Assembly: GCA_003427395.1 (NCBI GenBank)
Contig: BFEA01000365.1
Span: 1,513,649-1,542,291 of the forward strand
Length of the DNA: 28,643 bases
Direction of reading: 5' to 3'
Source: Chara braunii
Lineage: Eukaryota; Streptophyta; Charophyceae; Charales; Characeae
Positions 17,963-27,940 of this stretch are shown one piece after another. Positions within the stretch are counted from its first letter, which is position 1. Every line of letters begins with the position of its first letter. Made by a program: the position numbers and the translations under genes. The notes under the pieces are model-generated. The model was given only the letters and a program-made list of their open reading frames with translations, was not told the DNA's origin and searched no databases.

Positions 17963-18958
17963 TCACTCCAAAATTTTGTTCGCCTTCTTTGTATCTGGCC
18001 GACAACCCTTCTTATCGCATAAAAATCCCAAAATTGTCGCCTCACGAATGCAGTGCCTTGATTTGACACCGCTAGCTGTGAGGTTGCACTCTTTCAACTT
18101 TTGCAGGACCTTTACTAAATCGGGAATATGTTCGCAGACAAATTTGCGAATGTCTGTTAACACCTTCGTCTCTTCTTTTATGCGAGGTCCTGGAATAGCC
18201 AAATCTTCGATATATGGTGAGGTCACGTCCGGACAGAGCGGCTGCATGACCTTCATCATATATCGTTGTACAATAGCGATAGCATTCGTCCAGCCTTGAG
18301 GTGTCGAGCACATGTGAATCAATCCCCTAGGCGTATGCATTGCCGTCATGGGTTTATCCGCCGTATACAAGGGGAATTGATCATACCCTGAATACAAATC
18401 AATCAAAGTCATGATAGATCTGGCGGCGCAAGATTCTAACAGTTGATCTGCATGTGGAAGTCCACCCGCCTCTCGAACCGTTACCGCATTCAACATCTGC
18501 AGGTCCTGGACCCATCTGAGGACACTGTTTGGTTTGATGAAAGAGAACCAAAGAGATGCATATGGGCCATAAGAATAATCTGTCACTTTCGTATGAATTT
18601 TCCCGTCTGGTTACTCATTCACCTTGCGGTGATCATCCGGATTCGGATATCGTGGACCTCTGATATTCCATGGCTCATGCGGTAGCGTACGTATTATGAT
18701 CATCGGGATCATATCGACGTCCAACCTTTCTCGTTCGTTGTCATCAAAGACATACGCCAGATGTATGTTCTTTAGAGTTTCAACGAGGAAGTTAGTTTCT
18801 TCCTTTGTAAGAAATTCATCGTCCCCAATGATCATTTCCTTGATTCTATCGTTTGTCAATCGACACGGCCCTCCCTCTGCCTTCATCTTCATTATCTTGA
18901 TCCACTCTCTTTCTTCTTTGTAATAAACTTCTTGGTCCTGCGTTATCAAGACAGACAC
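17963..18958 (-). pseudogene. Gypsy reverse transcriptase
   Basis: The reverse transcriptase copies the element RNA into DNA. The upstream part (18958-18611) has the pre-RT motif FDDNERERLDVDMIP and LPHEPWNI. One stop (near 18610) precedes the core. The core has FIKPNSVLRWVQDLQMLN, then LIDLYSGYDQFPL (first catalytic Asp, residue 63 of the 18586-17963 frame), TAMHTPRGL, TPQGWTNAIAIVQR, and the active-site box YIEDL at residues 125-128. The family box is YIDD or a close variant, so the first Asp of the pair is replaced by Glu (codon 18208-18206). It ends LTASGVKSRHC...ILGFLCDKKG...ILE. The motif style (QGWTNAVAVFQR, LTASG.KS) recalls basidiomycete gypsy elements. Confidence 0.92.
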
Positions 18959-18959
18959 A

Positions 18960-19435
18960 GGTTGCGCTTTTACTCCTACTTATTTATGTCTGCGTTTCGA
19001 TCCCTCGGCAAGCTTCAGTCCTCTAAAAAAAAACCCTGCCTTGATGCAGGCATAACCAGAGTACTCACCTCTTGAGGTGCATCCAATCAATATGTCAAAG
19101 TCATATTTCCTGCACCTCCCACATCAGATATTATATCAGTTAACGTCTGCACTAATTCAGGATCAACTGAGGATTCGGTTGAAAGAAAATCTATTGTATG
19201 TGATATGTTCGTCAAAACAAAAGAACACTCTCTCGGCTCTTCATAGCCATCAAATGACTCTTTCTCTCTCCTAAGCCTCTCGAATTCTAGGAAAGAGTAG
19301 GATCCTGGATTGAGCCGGTTCCTAGAGTTTTCAGGCCCATGTTTTCGCATTTTTCACTTCTTAATATTCACACACAGGGTCACACAATGCGACAAACACG
19401 AAGTCATCATGCTTATTAATGATCAAACTCTGGGT
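18960..19435 (-). pseudogene. Gypsy protease-RT linker
   Basis: An 87-codon open stretch (19350-19087) reading RLRREKESFDGYEEP and FLSTESSVDPELVQTL lies between protease and RT. It is charged and has no domain I recognise. It shares the frame of gag (codons in phase with 21798) but not that of the protease or RT, so at least two frame changes surround it. I include it because its position and strand fit the Pol polyprotein. Confidence 0.55.
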
Positions 19436-19439
19436 ACTA

Positions 19440-19735
19440 CATAAAAATGGTCTTCCTAACAAGACTTAATGCTCGACTCTGGGCAGGACGTAAAAGTATG
19501 AACGAGCTTTCACCTTCCCTACCGTGACCATAACGTCGCTAGCCGTGCCACAGAAGGGAGTCAATCCACTTGCACCTATAAGGAATCTTGTATCAGATCG
19601 ATTGATTCAGATTCCTGCCTCTATTGCTTCCCTTTCTCGTATGATATTCATTTCAGGACCATCATCAATCAGGGTAAAAAATTCACCTTGTCCGACGTGC
19701 ACTTTTAGGAGACCAGTGACAACACATCGCTAGTC
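19440..19735 (-). pseudogene. Gypsy aspartic protease
   Basis: The retroviral-type protease matures the Gag-Pol polyprotein. On the - strand, VTGLLKVHVGQGEFFTLIDDGPEMNII includes the active-site DDG (about 19669-19659; many relatives have DSG, and DDG is a known variant of fungal-type gypsy elements). It continues GASGLTPFCGTASDVMVTVG, then SYFYVLPRVEH. It ends LLGRPF (about 19463-19443), the conserved C-terminal G-R motif. Two in-frame stops (TGA after EAGI, TAA before VLLGRPF) break it. It is out of frame with the gag end, so a frameshift, programmed or by decay, lies between them. Confidence 0.82.
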
Positions 19736-19746
19736 CATTTTGGTTC

Positions 19747-20163
19747 CTAAGGTGCCCAATTAGCCTCTGGAGGAATCATGTCCCCAAATTTGATAGTCAT
19801 TACCTTTCTCCGCGTCAGTCTCTGCCTGAGTTCGTCGCGGATTTTAGGAGATGCAGCCAAAATTTTCTTTAGCGTGATCAAGTCACGCTGACTCTCGAGG
19901 ATGTGATCAATGATTTGTTCAATGTCAATTCCCTTCGCAACAGGAATTGTGTAAATATTCTTCTTACGTCGAGGCTCCTCCTCCTCGACTGTCTCCTTCC
20001 CTTTCTCAATATCTCGTTTCGAAGCGCGCTTTCTTGCTCGTCGTTCATCCTCGGCACGCAGTCTCTCATCCTCCTTATCTGAATTGCTCTCCTCATCATC
20101 TGGAATAAGGACTTTTTCTACCGGTTCTCTTGACGTACCTTCAGCTGTCGTCTTCTTGCTCAA
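19747..20163 (-). pseudogene. Gypsy gag-protease junction region
   Basis: The 138 open codons start with a highly charged segment (DDEESNSDKEDERLRAEDER, RKRASKRDIEKGKE). They then give a conserved helix-rich motif, IDIEQIIDHILESQRDLITL then ILAASPKIRDELRQRLTRR. The second motif (LL..SP.IR..L) is one I know from the region just before the protease in fungal-type gypsy elements. It is in phase with all upstream gag pieces and separated from them only by stops. Confidence 0.75.
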
Positions 20164-20208
20164 GGTCTTTCAAGGTCTGCGTACCTGTGGTAGTGTTGTC
20201 GGAGCTTC

Positions 20209-20853
20209 TCACTTGAGTACAGGCCGAGACATCAAATTAGCAGTTATAGACTTGGGACCAGATGAAGGTTGAGGTGCAAATGGATAAGTGTTGTCAGAAA
20301 TATCCCATCCTCCAAATAGATATACATTATGTAGACCAGACCATTCTCCATCCATGTCGACACATAGTTGAACGATCATGTCTCGACATTTCCTCATTTT
20401 TTTAGTTACCTTCCACGCCCGCTGAACGAGCATTTCTCTTTGTTCCGTAAGTTTCCTCAGTTCCACCTTTGAATCTTCAATCTGTAAAGATGAAAATGCT
20501 TTTTCCATTCGGAAGAATTCTTCCTCTTCTGGTGATGCTATTCTGAATATGGATGGCAAGCTCTTCCTCATTCGCCAGAAAGCTTCCTTCCTTATGCCTC
20601 CTTCAATGTCCGGATCGATAAGATTTCCTTCAAAATCAAAGACTTCCCCACGAATGGTAGTATACACAATTTTGTTTGCCTCGTCTTCGGCGAGGATTTG
20701 ACAAAATCGCATAACGTGCCCCTTTTTGACACAATACTTACATGTAAGATCCTTGGCCCAATTGCCGCGTCCACCAAAATTCCCCCGTCCCCGTCCACGG
20801 CCCCCCCTAACTTGTTGTTGATTTGGGCCGGGTTGGGATTGATTAGGCTGCAC
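20209..20853 (-). pseudogene. Gypsy gag nucleocapsid region with CCHC knuckle
   Basis: A 214-codon open stretch in phase with the upstream gag pieces. It opens with Gln/Pro and an RGGRGRGRGNFGGRG box, typical of RNA binding. A retroviral zinc knuckle follows at residues 38-51, CKYCVKKGHVMRFC (C-x2-C-x4-H-x4-C), which binds genomic RNA during packaging. The rest (EDEANKIVYTTIRGEVFDF, IGGIRKEAF-like, then a helical ELRKLTEQREMLVQRAWKVT) has no domain I recognise, but this extension before protease is usual in the same gypsy group. Confidence 0.85.
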
Positions 20854-20913
20854 TTGAATATTCCCGATGTTTCCACCATTTCCACCATTCTTTTCTTGCT
20901 TTTAGGAGATCCC

Positions 20914-21228
20914 TTATCCCCCTTGAATCTGATTCAAAGCCTTTCTTTCGGCTTTTTTCAGTTTCTTGGGTGGTTCTGATTCCTCCATCTTACTTTCACT
21001 ACTGCTCTCCACAACAACTTTATTTCCCTTTCTTTTATTCCCCTTTGCTTTGACCATCATGATTTTTAACTTCAGACGTTCTGCGCGCATATCTGCCGTC
21101 ATCTCCTTCATATCCGACAAGATCTTGAAAACTTCACGATCCTTATCTTTTCCAATATCTTCCTCTTCACAATCTTTTTTTCGCTGTTTCAAAAGTCGAT
21201 AAAACATTTGATCAAAACTCCCTGCCAA
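20914..21228 (-). pseudogene. Gypsy gag middle region (charged helix)
   Basis: 104 open codons in phase with the frames before and after. The sequence is Lys/Glu-rich with coiled-coil character (FKILSDMKEMTADMRAERLK) and ends in a basic, low-complexity KKLKKAERKALNQ tail. A TGA separates it from the N-terminal gag piece and another stop from the nucleocapsid piece. The continuity of phase across about 2 kb shows that nonsense changes, not indels, broke gag. Confidence 0.75.
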
Positions 21229-21249
21229 AAGATTGACTTTTAGTTTTGG

Positions 21250-21798
21250 TCAATCATATTTTCCTTGCATGTCCTTCATCTGCTCTCTTTCCTCAACTTC
21301 TGAAAAGTTGTCCAGGAAAATAAGGCATTTGTCCTTATTAGACAAATCAGGTATCAGTCGAGCACCTCGCTCAAATTCCGTCAAGAATTGTCTGTCTGAC
21401 CCGAATCTCCGTCGGACAACTTTTCGGAGATCGGTTAAATCTAATAGTTGATCTCCTAGCTGGTATTTATCCAATATTTTTTCCTTGAACTCAACCCAAT
21501 CTTTCGATTCATTTACCAGCGTTATCAACTCCTCCTTATACTTTATCTTACAATATCGCTTCACTTTCTGCAACATCTCTGCAACAGTCGATTCTCGACA
21601 ACTTGCTAGTTGCTCAAACCTTTCTGCCCATCCAGAGGCATTGTTGCCATCGAACAAAGGCACATCCACCTTTGGATGTTGATCCTTATACGCAGCGGAT
21701 TCTTGGATTACCTTGGCCAATTCCCTCATATCGTTCCTCCTCTCGTCGCCATTTCCGTCAGACATCTTTAGTGACATAGGGACAATATTATCACACAT
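21250..21798 (-). pseudogene. Gypsy gag N-terminal/capsid region
   Basis: 182 open codons. The likely biological start is the Met of MSDGNGDERRNDMREL, with in-frame codons upstream to 21798. It has the gag pattern VPLFDGNNASGWAERFEQLA, then LITLVNESKDWVEFKEKIL and FGSDRQFLTEFERGARLIPD. This matches the retrotransposon gag capsid fold as it appears in gypsy elements. It lies about 160 bases inside the primer-binding site, which fits a short 5' leader. Confidence 0.82.
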
Positions 21799-21957
21799 TC
21801 ATATTTAATTATTTCTTTTTGTCTTTTTCTACTATTTGTATAAATTTTCACCGGTCTTTCATCTGGAAACAAAAACAAAACAAGCCTTGGTTGTAATTTC
21901 CTTAATGCTTTCTTACCCGAGTGTCGTTCCACTTGGGACAACGGTAGTTTATCGTTA

Positions 21958-21975
21958 TTCCCGGCAACGGCGCCA
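21958..21975 (-). other. Primer-binding site (tRNA-Asp-like)
   Basis: On the - strand this reads TGGCGCCGTTGCCGGGAA. It is the complement of a tRNA 3' end ...TTCCCGGCAACGGCGCCA and, from memory, fits the tRNA-Asp used as primer by Athila-type elements. It sits between the right LTR and gag, as minus-strand priming requires. The homologous part of the right LTR starts 90 bases away at 22066. Either the LTR really ends near 21976 and the left copy lost those bases to the microsatellite, or the spacer is unusual. Confidence 0.85.
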
Positions 21976-22703
21976 CCTATCGAGCACATCGGCCCCCGCG
22001 CAAGCGAGGGCCCTCCCGGCCACGTCACGCAGGAGTAAAAACAAAACTTGGAGACAACTCGAGGACGACGCAAAATAATCCCGCGAGCCGTCGAGACGGC
22101 CGCGGTTGCATCGACCTTTCGCCGCTCTAGCCGAGTGCGTCAGCTGTACACCCCACGGTCATCTACGACAGGAAAGGTTTTTGCAGGGCATAAGCTTTCA
22201 TCCCTATGGAGCCGTCACCACCCTTAGGGGCGTATCCCCACCGAGCTACTGACCCACATGCAAAAGTTTTTATATGCAATTGTAGAGGTGAGTCAGGCGA
22301 GGGCGTTTGTTCGCTCGCTGTAGTATAGGTACACACGATCAAAACGCCTACTGATCCCGGACATTGTTCGTCACTTAGGGCGCTGATCTCCGAAGGATGA
22401 AGCGTACGCTGGTCGACTAGGGCAATTTTTGTTAAGCATGAAAACAGACAAATTATCCCTAATCCCTTACTAGTACATACAGTATTCACAGGAACATATG
22501 ACTTTTCAAAACAATACATACACAAATCATCCTTTAAAACAATCAATCTAACAATCATTATTGTAGAAAACACAACACAATGCTTAACATAATTGATTTG
22601 GTCTGACGAAAATAGATCATGTCGTCTCGCCTCCTCCTCGTCGCTGATATAATCTCTTTGTATAATCTAGTTGAATGAATCTGAATTCTTCATAAAGCTT
22701 TCT

Positions 22704-23007
22704 TTACTCGTCTTTCACAAAAGGGTCTAAATTCATGTTGGAGAAATCTCCCTCGGGCAGTGCAGACGCGAACTCATAATGAAGAATATCCAATTCAGTT
22801 CTCAACCTCAAAATAAGTCGTCTAGGAGGATTTCGCGCACTGTCACCCTGGAATCGGGGAACATCCTCCTCACAGTATAATTCAGACGGATTGTAGATGA
22901 GCCGTGCTATTCTCTCTAGTCTTTCCACGTTATGTCTTTGGGACTCGGCTCATTCCGCCGCTAGATCACGATTGCGGAAGAGGTAACAGACCGTCCTCCT
23001 TGGCAAT
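22704..23007 (-). pseudogene. Remnant of the LTR accessory reading frame, right copy
   Basis: The CTTCTTTTCAG splice-site-like motif (near 23018-23008) is conserved. After it the frame CYLFRNRDLAAE, TGA, AESQRHNVERLERIARLIYNP, then EEDVPRFQGDSARNPPRRL, LDILHYEFAS and NMNL parallels the left copy. It is then truncated by the CTAAA deletion and ends in FVKDE. It lacks the one-base insertion of the left copy, which supports this as the ancestral frame. The product is not recognised. Confidence 0.5.
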
Positions 23008-23968
23008 CTGAAAAGAAGGACGAGAGTAGTTACGTCAAAAATTTCTGCTACAGAGTATTAATCACACATTATATTTCCAACCGGTTCGCGCTTCTTCTGG
23101 ACCATCCACGAATAAGAGTGCCTAATCGCACTCTGCTTAAACTAGTATGACACGAACTGGGCTGCTTATGACACCAGTTCCTAATGCATCGGTGGCTCCT
23201 AGTATGGCCACCAAAGTGGTATACTACAACAGTTCTCCCTTATGCAAAGCGCCAAGAAAATTCTAGAGGTATTTCCGTGAACATACACCCGTCCTTCCCC
23301 TAGGAGGTGGTCTGGGACACCCCTCGTCCTCACCCGAGAGAACATCGGATCTCAGAAGTCGGGGTATTTCCACCGCAACAGCATGGTACCCCCCCGCAAA
23401 GTGGTCCACTCCGAGTCGATAACAAGGCCAACCCCGAAGGCAACGAACCCCCACCTTAGATGCCTCCTAGGAAAAGGAAAGGAGTCTATTACGGTAAGCA
23501 AATGACCTTTTGTCGCCTGACGTCAAGAATAACTTAGACGAAGAATGATCACAGAAAACGAAAATCATTCTGACGGACGGGCATAGACGGAGAGGGTCAT
23601 TCGGGAAAGAATCGATGACCTTGGAAAAATCTATGTCCATTCAGGTTTTTCTTCTTTGCGATCGCTTTATTTTTCGTCGTTTTCTTTCTTTTTCAATTTG
23701 ACACAAACATACAAGTGTGGAGAAGTGAGAGCAACCCAACATTAGCCACCCACTGGTCAACCCACAACACCCCCTCACTTATTTTTCAGCAAGTATCGTC
23801 GCCGCTAGCTTCCACAATCACCGTGTTATTACGGCGTCAAGTCCGCGCCACCTCAAAATACCCCACTCTAGCGGCACCTTCCCTGCGCCAAGGCCCAGCT
23901 GCCGCTCAATGTACAATTACTGTCCTCACCGCCGTAAACCCTGTGCCAACATTTGCAAAAAACTTCAG

Positions 23969-24270
23969 CAGTGCTTCCGCACTGCTGCCGTAAAGCCTGG
24001 TGCCGTGGCAATAAAATTTTTGCAGCGCTTCCGCACTACCGCCGTTAAGCTTGCGTCGCCACTGCAAAAGTTAGGCAGCACCTCCGTAGCACCATCGTAA
24101 AAGCCTGCGTCGCCGCCGCAAAAGTTTGGCAACACTTCCGTACCATCGCCAAAAAAGTCCGCGTCGCCACTGCAAAAGTTCGGCAACACTTTCGTACCAC
24201 CGCCGTAAATCTTAGTGCTGCAGCCGAAATTATTTGGCAGCACTTCCCCACCGTAGTGAGAAAATAGCAG
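23969..24270. repeat. 54-bp minisatellite, right copy (5.5 units)
   Basis: Units start at 23969, 24023, 24076, 24131 and 24184, with a partial unit at 24238. The - strand reads as an 18-residue repeat (TEVLPNFCGGDAGFYDG-type). There are two more units than in the left copy, as expected of slippage or unequal exchange after insertion. Confidence 0.9.
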
Positions 24271-25665
24271 GCCAAAATTAGTAAAATTTGGGCCCGAGGC
24301 CCATATTTCACTGTGTCGCACTTTTGTACTCCCGCAGTGTCACTGGGTTTGTCTCGTGGGACCAGCACCTGCCACAGGGGAAGGGAGCAGAGTGCTCCCT
24401 GCCTTGGCTATGACTGCCCAGCTCCTCTCTTCGCGCTCCTTTGCAGTCCTCCAGCCTCCTCCTTAAAGTCTTCAGGCAGCACCTCAGCTCCTCAGCCGCA
24501 CTCAAGTGCTCGTCACAAAATTGACAGCGTGAGTGCTTCTGTGTGGCAGTTGGGGACAACTGCCTGTTTTATAGTGGCTGAGGAGGGTTGGACGTCACTC
24601 CAGCCCCCTAGCAAAATCGCGGGCTCACAGTGAACCCTTGATCTGACCAAGATCCAGGGCTAACTGTGGCCGCATCACAGCCGCAACCTTAGTGTGGGGC
24701 AGTTTCTCTAACTGCCCTATTTTATTTTATTTTCTTTTCTTTTTCTGAGCTATCTCGGAATCTCACGAGATAGCTGGGCTCCTGCCATTTCCAAATCTGT
24801 TTTTCTTTTATTTTTCGGATAAGGGGTAAGAAAGATACAACCCCTTTCAGTTTGATGTATCTGAACCCTTTTCCCAGGGCAGATATATCAGAGAAAAGGT
24901 TGTACTTAGCCTTTCCTTTTATGGCCCCTCAATTTTCAGGCTCCCTTTAAAAACGGGAGCCTTACAGTTACCTCTGGCAGCTTGTACCAGAGGTAACACC
25001 ACGTGAGGACAAGTGTCCTCACGAAAAAGCAGAGAAAAGAAAAGAAAGAAGAAGAAAATAAAAGAAAAAACCCCAACCCTCTCAACTGCAATGCTCCTGG
25101 CCTTGATTTGAGCCAAGGGCACACAGTTGAGTCAACTGCCTGTTCCTTTCCCTCAGTTGCCCTCCCCTGAAAACGGGGAGGACAGTTGTCAAGTTGGGAG
25201 GAGTAGGTCCTCCTCCTCCCAACCTCCCCGTTTATCTCTCTCTCCCCCTCTTCAACTCCCTCAGCCCCTTGCCCACTCGCGAACGCTGTGAGCCGGCCAC
25301 AGCTATTCTTCCCAAAACGAAGTGGGAGCTCTTCTTGCTCCCATACAGTCGAAAACGACTGTTCTTTTGTCTCACGAGGCAGTTGCCTCGTTTTCGTTTT
25401 GTTTCTCTTGTTTATTTTTTTTATTTTATTTTTTACAGTTTTCAGTTTTCGTTTTGTCAGCCTTTATCCGTCTTCCCTTTTGGTCGTGACTCAATGGTTG
25501 CAACGGGAAAACGGGAAAACGAAGAGGATCAAAAAAGAAAAAACTTACCTTAACGCCTCGTCTGTACTCACCATGTTCTTGGGCATATTCATTCAATTTT
25601 GCCTCATCCTATCTGTGGAAGTACCACGGAGCCAGCCATAGGTGGGTTGGCAATCCCCCCCCCTA

Positions 25666-25669
<4 letters not shown>

Positions 25670-25720
<51 letters not shown>
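25670..25720 (+). repeat. (CA)n microsatellite in right LTR
   Basis: An uninterrupted CA run of about 25 units, homologous in position to the tract at 12823-12874 in the left LTR. Confidence 0.95.
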
Positions 25721-25723
<3 letters not shown>

Positions 25724-25775
25724 TTGACACATCCGAATACAACCGCATTTCTGCGGCTGATTCATTCGGTCGGGC

Positions 25776-25828
25776 GGCTGTCGAGGTCCAACCTCTTGAT
25801 GAGTCGGTGAGAGCCCGACGAAACAGTC
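25776..25828 (+). ncRNA. Hammerhead ribozyme, type III, right LTR copy (core mutated)
   Basis: The layout is the same as at 12927-12979. Stem III is GGCTG/CAGTC, followed by the U-C cleavage site (after 25782). Stem I GAGG/CCTC with loop TCCAA is perfect here. The core is TTGATGA (25796-25802), stem II GTCGG/CCGAC, then GAAA (25820-25823). The first core base, normally C3, is T, which should greatly reduce activity because C3 pairs with G8 in the active site. The left copy keeps C3 but has a mismatch in stem I, so the two copies complement each other as evidence for an intact ancestor. Confidence 0.85.
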
Positions 25829-26232
25829 CAGCGAAGTCATTTCCCCCCCCTTTTCTCTCTCTCGTGCGCCGGTACCCAGACGCGATAAGCGCCGCGTTCA
25901 GGCACTCCTATGCCCTGCTGCCGAGGCTAGATTCTAAACGAATCTAAGAAAAAACTCTAGAAATAAAAGTAGAAAACAAAAGCAGAAAAAAAACAAAAAC
26001 TGACTTACCTTGAAATCGGTTGCCCGTTATTACGGGCGCCTGCAACCATTCGTGGGGACTGTAAGTCCCCGTTTCTTCTGAACGCGCCACATGGCGCCTG
26101 CTTTTAGTTAGATTTTTTTTTTTTTTTTTTTTTAGATTCTTGTTGGCTTATGCCAACGGTCGTGATGCGTTCATGGGTTCATCCACAAATTGTTGAAATA
26201 CAGACCCGGGTTCGATTCCCTTCGGGGAATCG

Positions 26233-26298
26233 AAAAAAAAAATTATTTGTCGTTTCTCGACTTGTGCGTGTCATCCTTGCGCAGGGGTCATGCTAATC
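26233..26298 (-). ncRNA. U6 snRNA-derived segment (3' half), right LTR
   Basis: On the - strand, 26298-26266 reads GATTAGCATGACCCCTGCGC then AAGGATGACACGC. There is one difference from the left copy and from U6 consensus (GGCCCC to GACCCC). The ACAAGTCGAGAAACGACAAA tail and T-run follow. The U6 5' half is absent as in the left copy. Confidence 0.83.
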
Positions 26299-26508
26299 TG
26301 CGCAGCCGATCTCAATCGCACGATCCTTCGTGATCGGGTGGTCGATATCGATCGCGCCTTTCAGAAAAACTGCTCCAAAAGGAGCTGGCCCTGTGCGGTA
26401 TAGTCGACTCAATCCTGGTGCCTGCCGGGTGGAAGTCTGGTACATAAACCTACTGGGCTAGCTCCTTTCTCACATTGAGAAAGGAGCAACTCTTCCATAT
26501 AAAGAGCT

Positions 26509-27161
26509 CCACTGCCTAGCAGACAACCCTCCGGCACCCAGCAGGCTTTGCCTGCTCACCTGCCCGCCACCGCGGCTGGCTGGTTGAGTCGACGGCCCAC
26601 GACCTTAACAGCGGTCCCACTCAGCCGGTCGCACCTGCCCATCAGATTCTCGGTACGAAAAAAAACCGCAGTGCCACGGCTCCGACCTCTGTTGCGGCAA
26701 CCCCTTTTCTACCTATCTAGGCTCTGAACCGCGCAGCTTAGCAGCCGCGCGATGTTCTTTTAAGTAGGCTAGGTCTAGTAGGCACGACAATCCACCTCTC
26801 CCATAGAGGAGTTGCCTCTGAAACCGAACGCCCGCTCTTTTTAGAAAAGTAACGACACTCTAGTTAGTTCTTTTCATCATCGCCGCACCGTTGACACGGC
26901 GATAATTTTGGTTTTTCTGATCCTGAATCGTACCATATTTTGGTCAAGATAATATTTATTTTAGTGTTTTCACTGCCGTTTCTTTCTTTTAGCCATGTCA
27001 GAACGATTATTTACGTTGTCTGCCCTTGCCGTTTACGTCAGTCGGCGGACGGACGACTTTATAAATCAAATCGCGGACGAGTCGGAACATTCCAGCAGTA
27101 TTTCTATTTCATCAGACCAATTCTTACATAACTTATATCAGAATTCAGACATCGTCTGACA
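26509..27161. other. Flank of right LTR: further hairpins, no gene
   Basis: Homology with the left copy stops at 26508, but hairpins continue, for example AGCAGGC/GCCTGCT (26540-26556) and CCTCT/AGAGG near 26795. This suggests either that the array extends past the truncated left copy or that a second hairpin-rich element starts here. From about 26900 the sequence turns AT-rich. A short frame from the ATG near 26994 (MSERLFTLSALAVYVS) follows a TTTCTTTTAG acceptor-like motif, but I cannot assign it. Confidence 0.45.
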
Positions 27162-27940
27162 TTGAAAATACAGGGCAAATACCCTTGTTTGGGTTTCTTT
27201 CCCGACACCTCGCCCCATGTTTCTCAGTCGAACGGGTTGGCTGAAAATGTCAACCCCATGATTAAGACCGCCCTTCGCAAGAATCTAGCGGCTAATGACA
27301 CCGGCCTGTGGCCCGAGATTGTTTACCAGATAGTGGGGATCCACAGGGCACCCCCTCATGAGTCCACGGGGTTCACCCCCTTCTAGCTTCGCACTAATAG
27401 CCTCCCATGTGTCAATAACAGGGGTGTCTTGGAAATTGTCGAAGCAAGGGGAAGGGACACGCGTGCAGCCCTTAAGGCTAAAGCTAAGCGGTACGCGGAC
27501 TTAATGGAAAAGGCTATCCCGAAATCAGCCCGGAAAAGATAAAAAATGACTGAGCTAGCCGACGGTAGGCAGGTCCGTAGCTACGAGGCCCGGAACGGGA
27601 ATGCAGGCCCCCAATACCAATATAAATTAGGGGAACTGGTGCAGGTATGTAAATGTGCACGCGACCGGAAACTCGCTCCCAAGTTCTCTGGGCGTTTCCG
27701 CGCGGTCGAACTCGGTCCGAACGGAGCTAACACGGTGCGCATCGCACCTGAGGCCAGCGCCAGCCATAGCTCTATCCCCATAGTCCGCCATACCTCTTAT
27801 CTTCGTCCTCTTCCTATTTCTAACGATCCTCCTTCCTCCTTCTCCGCTGAGGAAGAAGACGACGACTGCTTATCACCCGCCTCTCCTTCCTCGTCCTGCT
27901 CTCCCTCAAGCACTTCGTCCTCCTCGCCATCGCAATGAGT
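27162..27940 (+). pseudogene. Second Ty3/gypsy integrase fragment
   Basis: This comes from a different gypsy lineage, on the + strand. It starts inside the integrase core, after the two catalytic Asp. SPHVSQSNGLAENVN (about 27210-27255) carries the catalytic Glu. IHRAPPHESTGFTPF follows, then TAG (27385-27387), a charged ALKAKAKRYADLMEKA stretch, and TAA (27539-27541). QYKLGELVQV then leads to KLAPKFSGRFRAVELGPNGANTVRI, a GPY/F-type C-terminal module, and a Ser/Pro-rich tail. All parts share one frame. It differs from the - strand element in motif detail, so it is a separate insertion with its upstream part missing. Confidence 0.85.

Larger units (their letters stand above)
22066..26508 (-). 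repeat. Right copy of giant direct repeat (probable 5' LTR of the - strand gypsy element)
   Basis: This copy runs 4443 bp and is colinear with 7115-13661 after removal of that copy's extra blocks. It lacks the accessory-frame segment corresponding to 7777-8839. The join at CTAAA (22727-22731) matches CTAAA repeats at both ends of that block, which is the mark of a microhomology deletion. It lies upstream of gag with a primer-binding site at its inner edge. It would be exceptionally long for an LTR. Confidence 0.75.
24380..26508. repeat. Hairpin array of the right LTR
   Basis: This is the counterpart of 11500-13661. Well kept stems include the 12-bp CCAGCTATCTCG-type stem near 24750, the 11-bp GTTACCTCTGG/CCAGAGGTAAC near 24967, GTGAGGAC/GTCCTCAC near 25003, and a GTTGGGAGGA stem near 25190. 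Also kept are CAGTCG/CGACTG and ACGAGGCA/TGCCTCGT near 25346-25391, a GGGGACT stem near 26055, GTTGGC/GCCAAC near 26143, and CTCCTTTCTC/GAGAAAGGAG near 26462. An 8-bp stem with a TTCG tetraloop (26213-26232) is perfect here and imperfect in the left copy. Confidence 0.85.
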
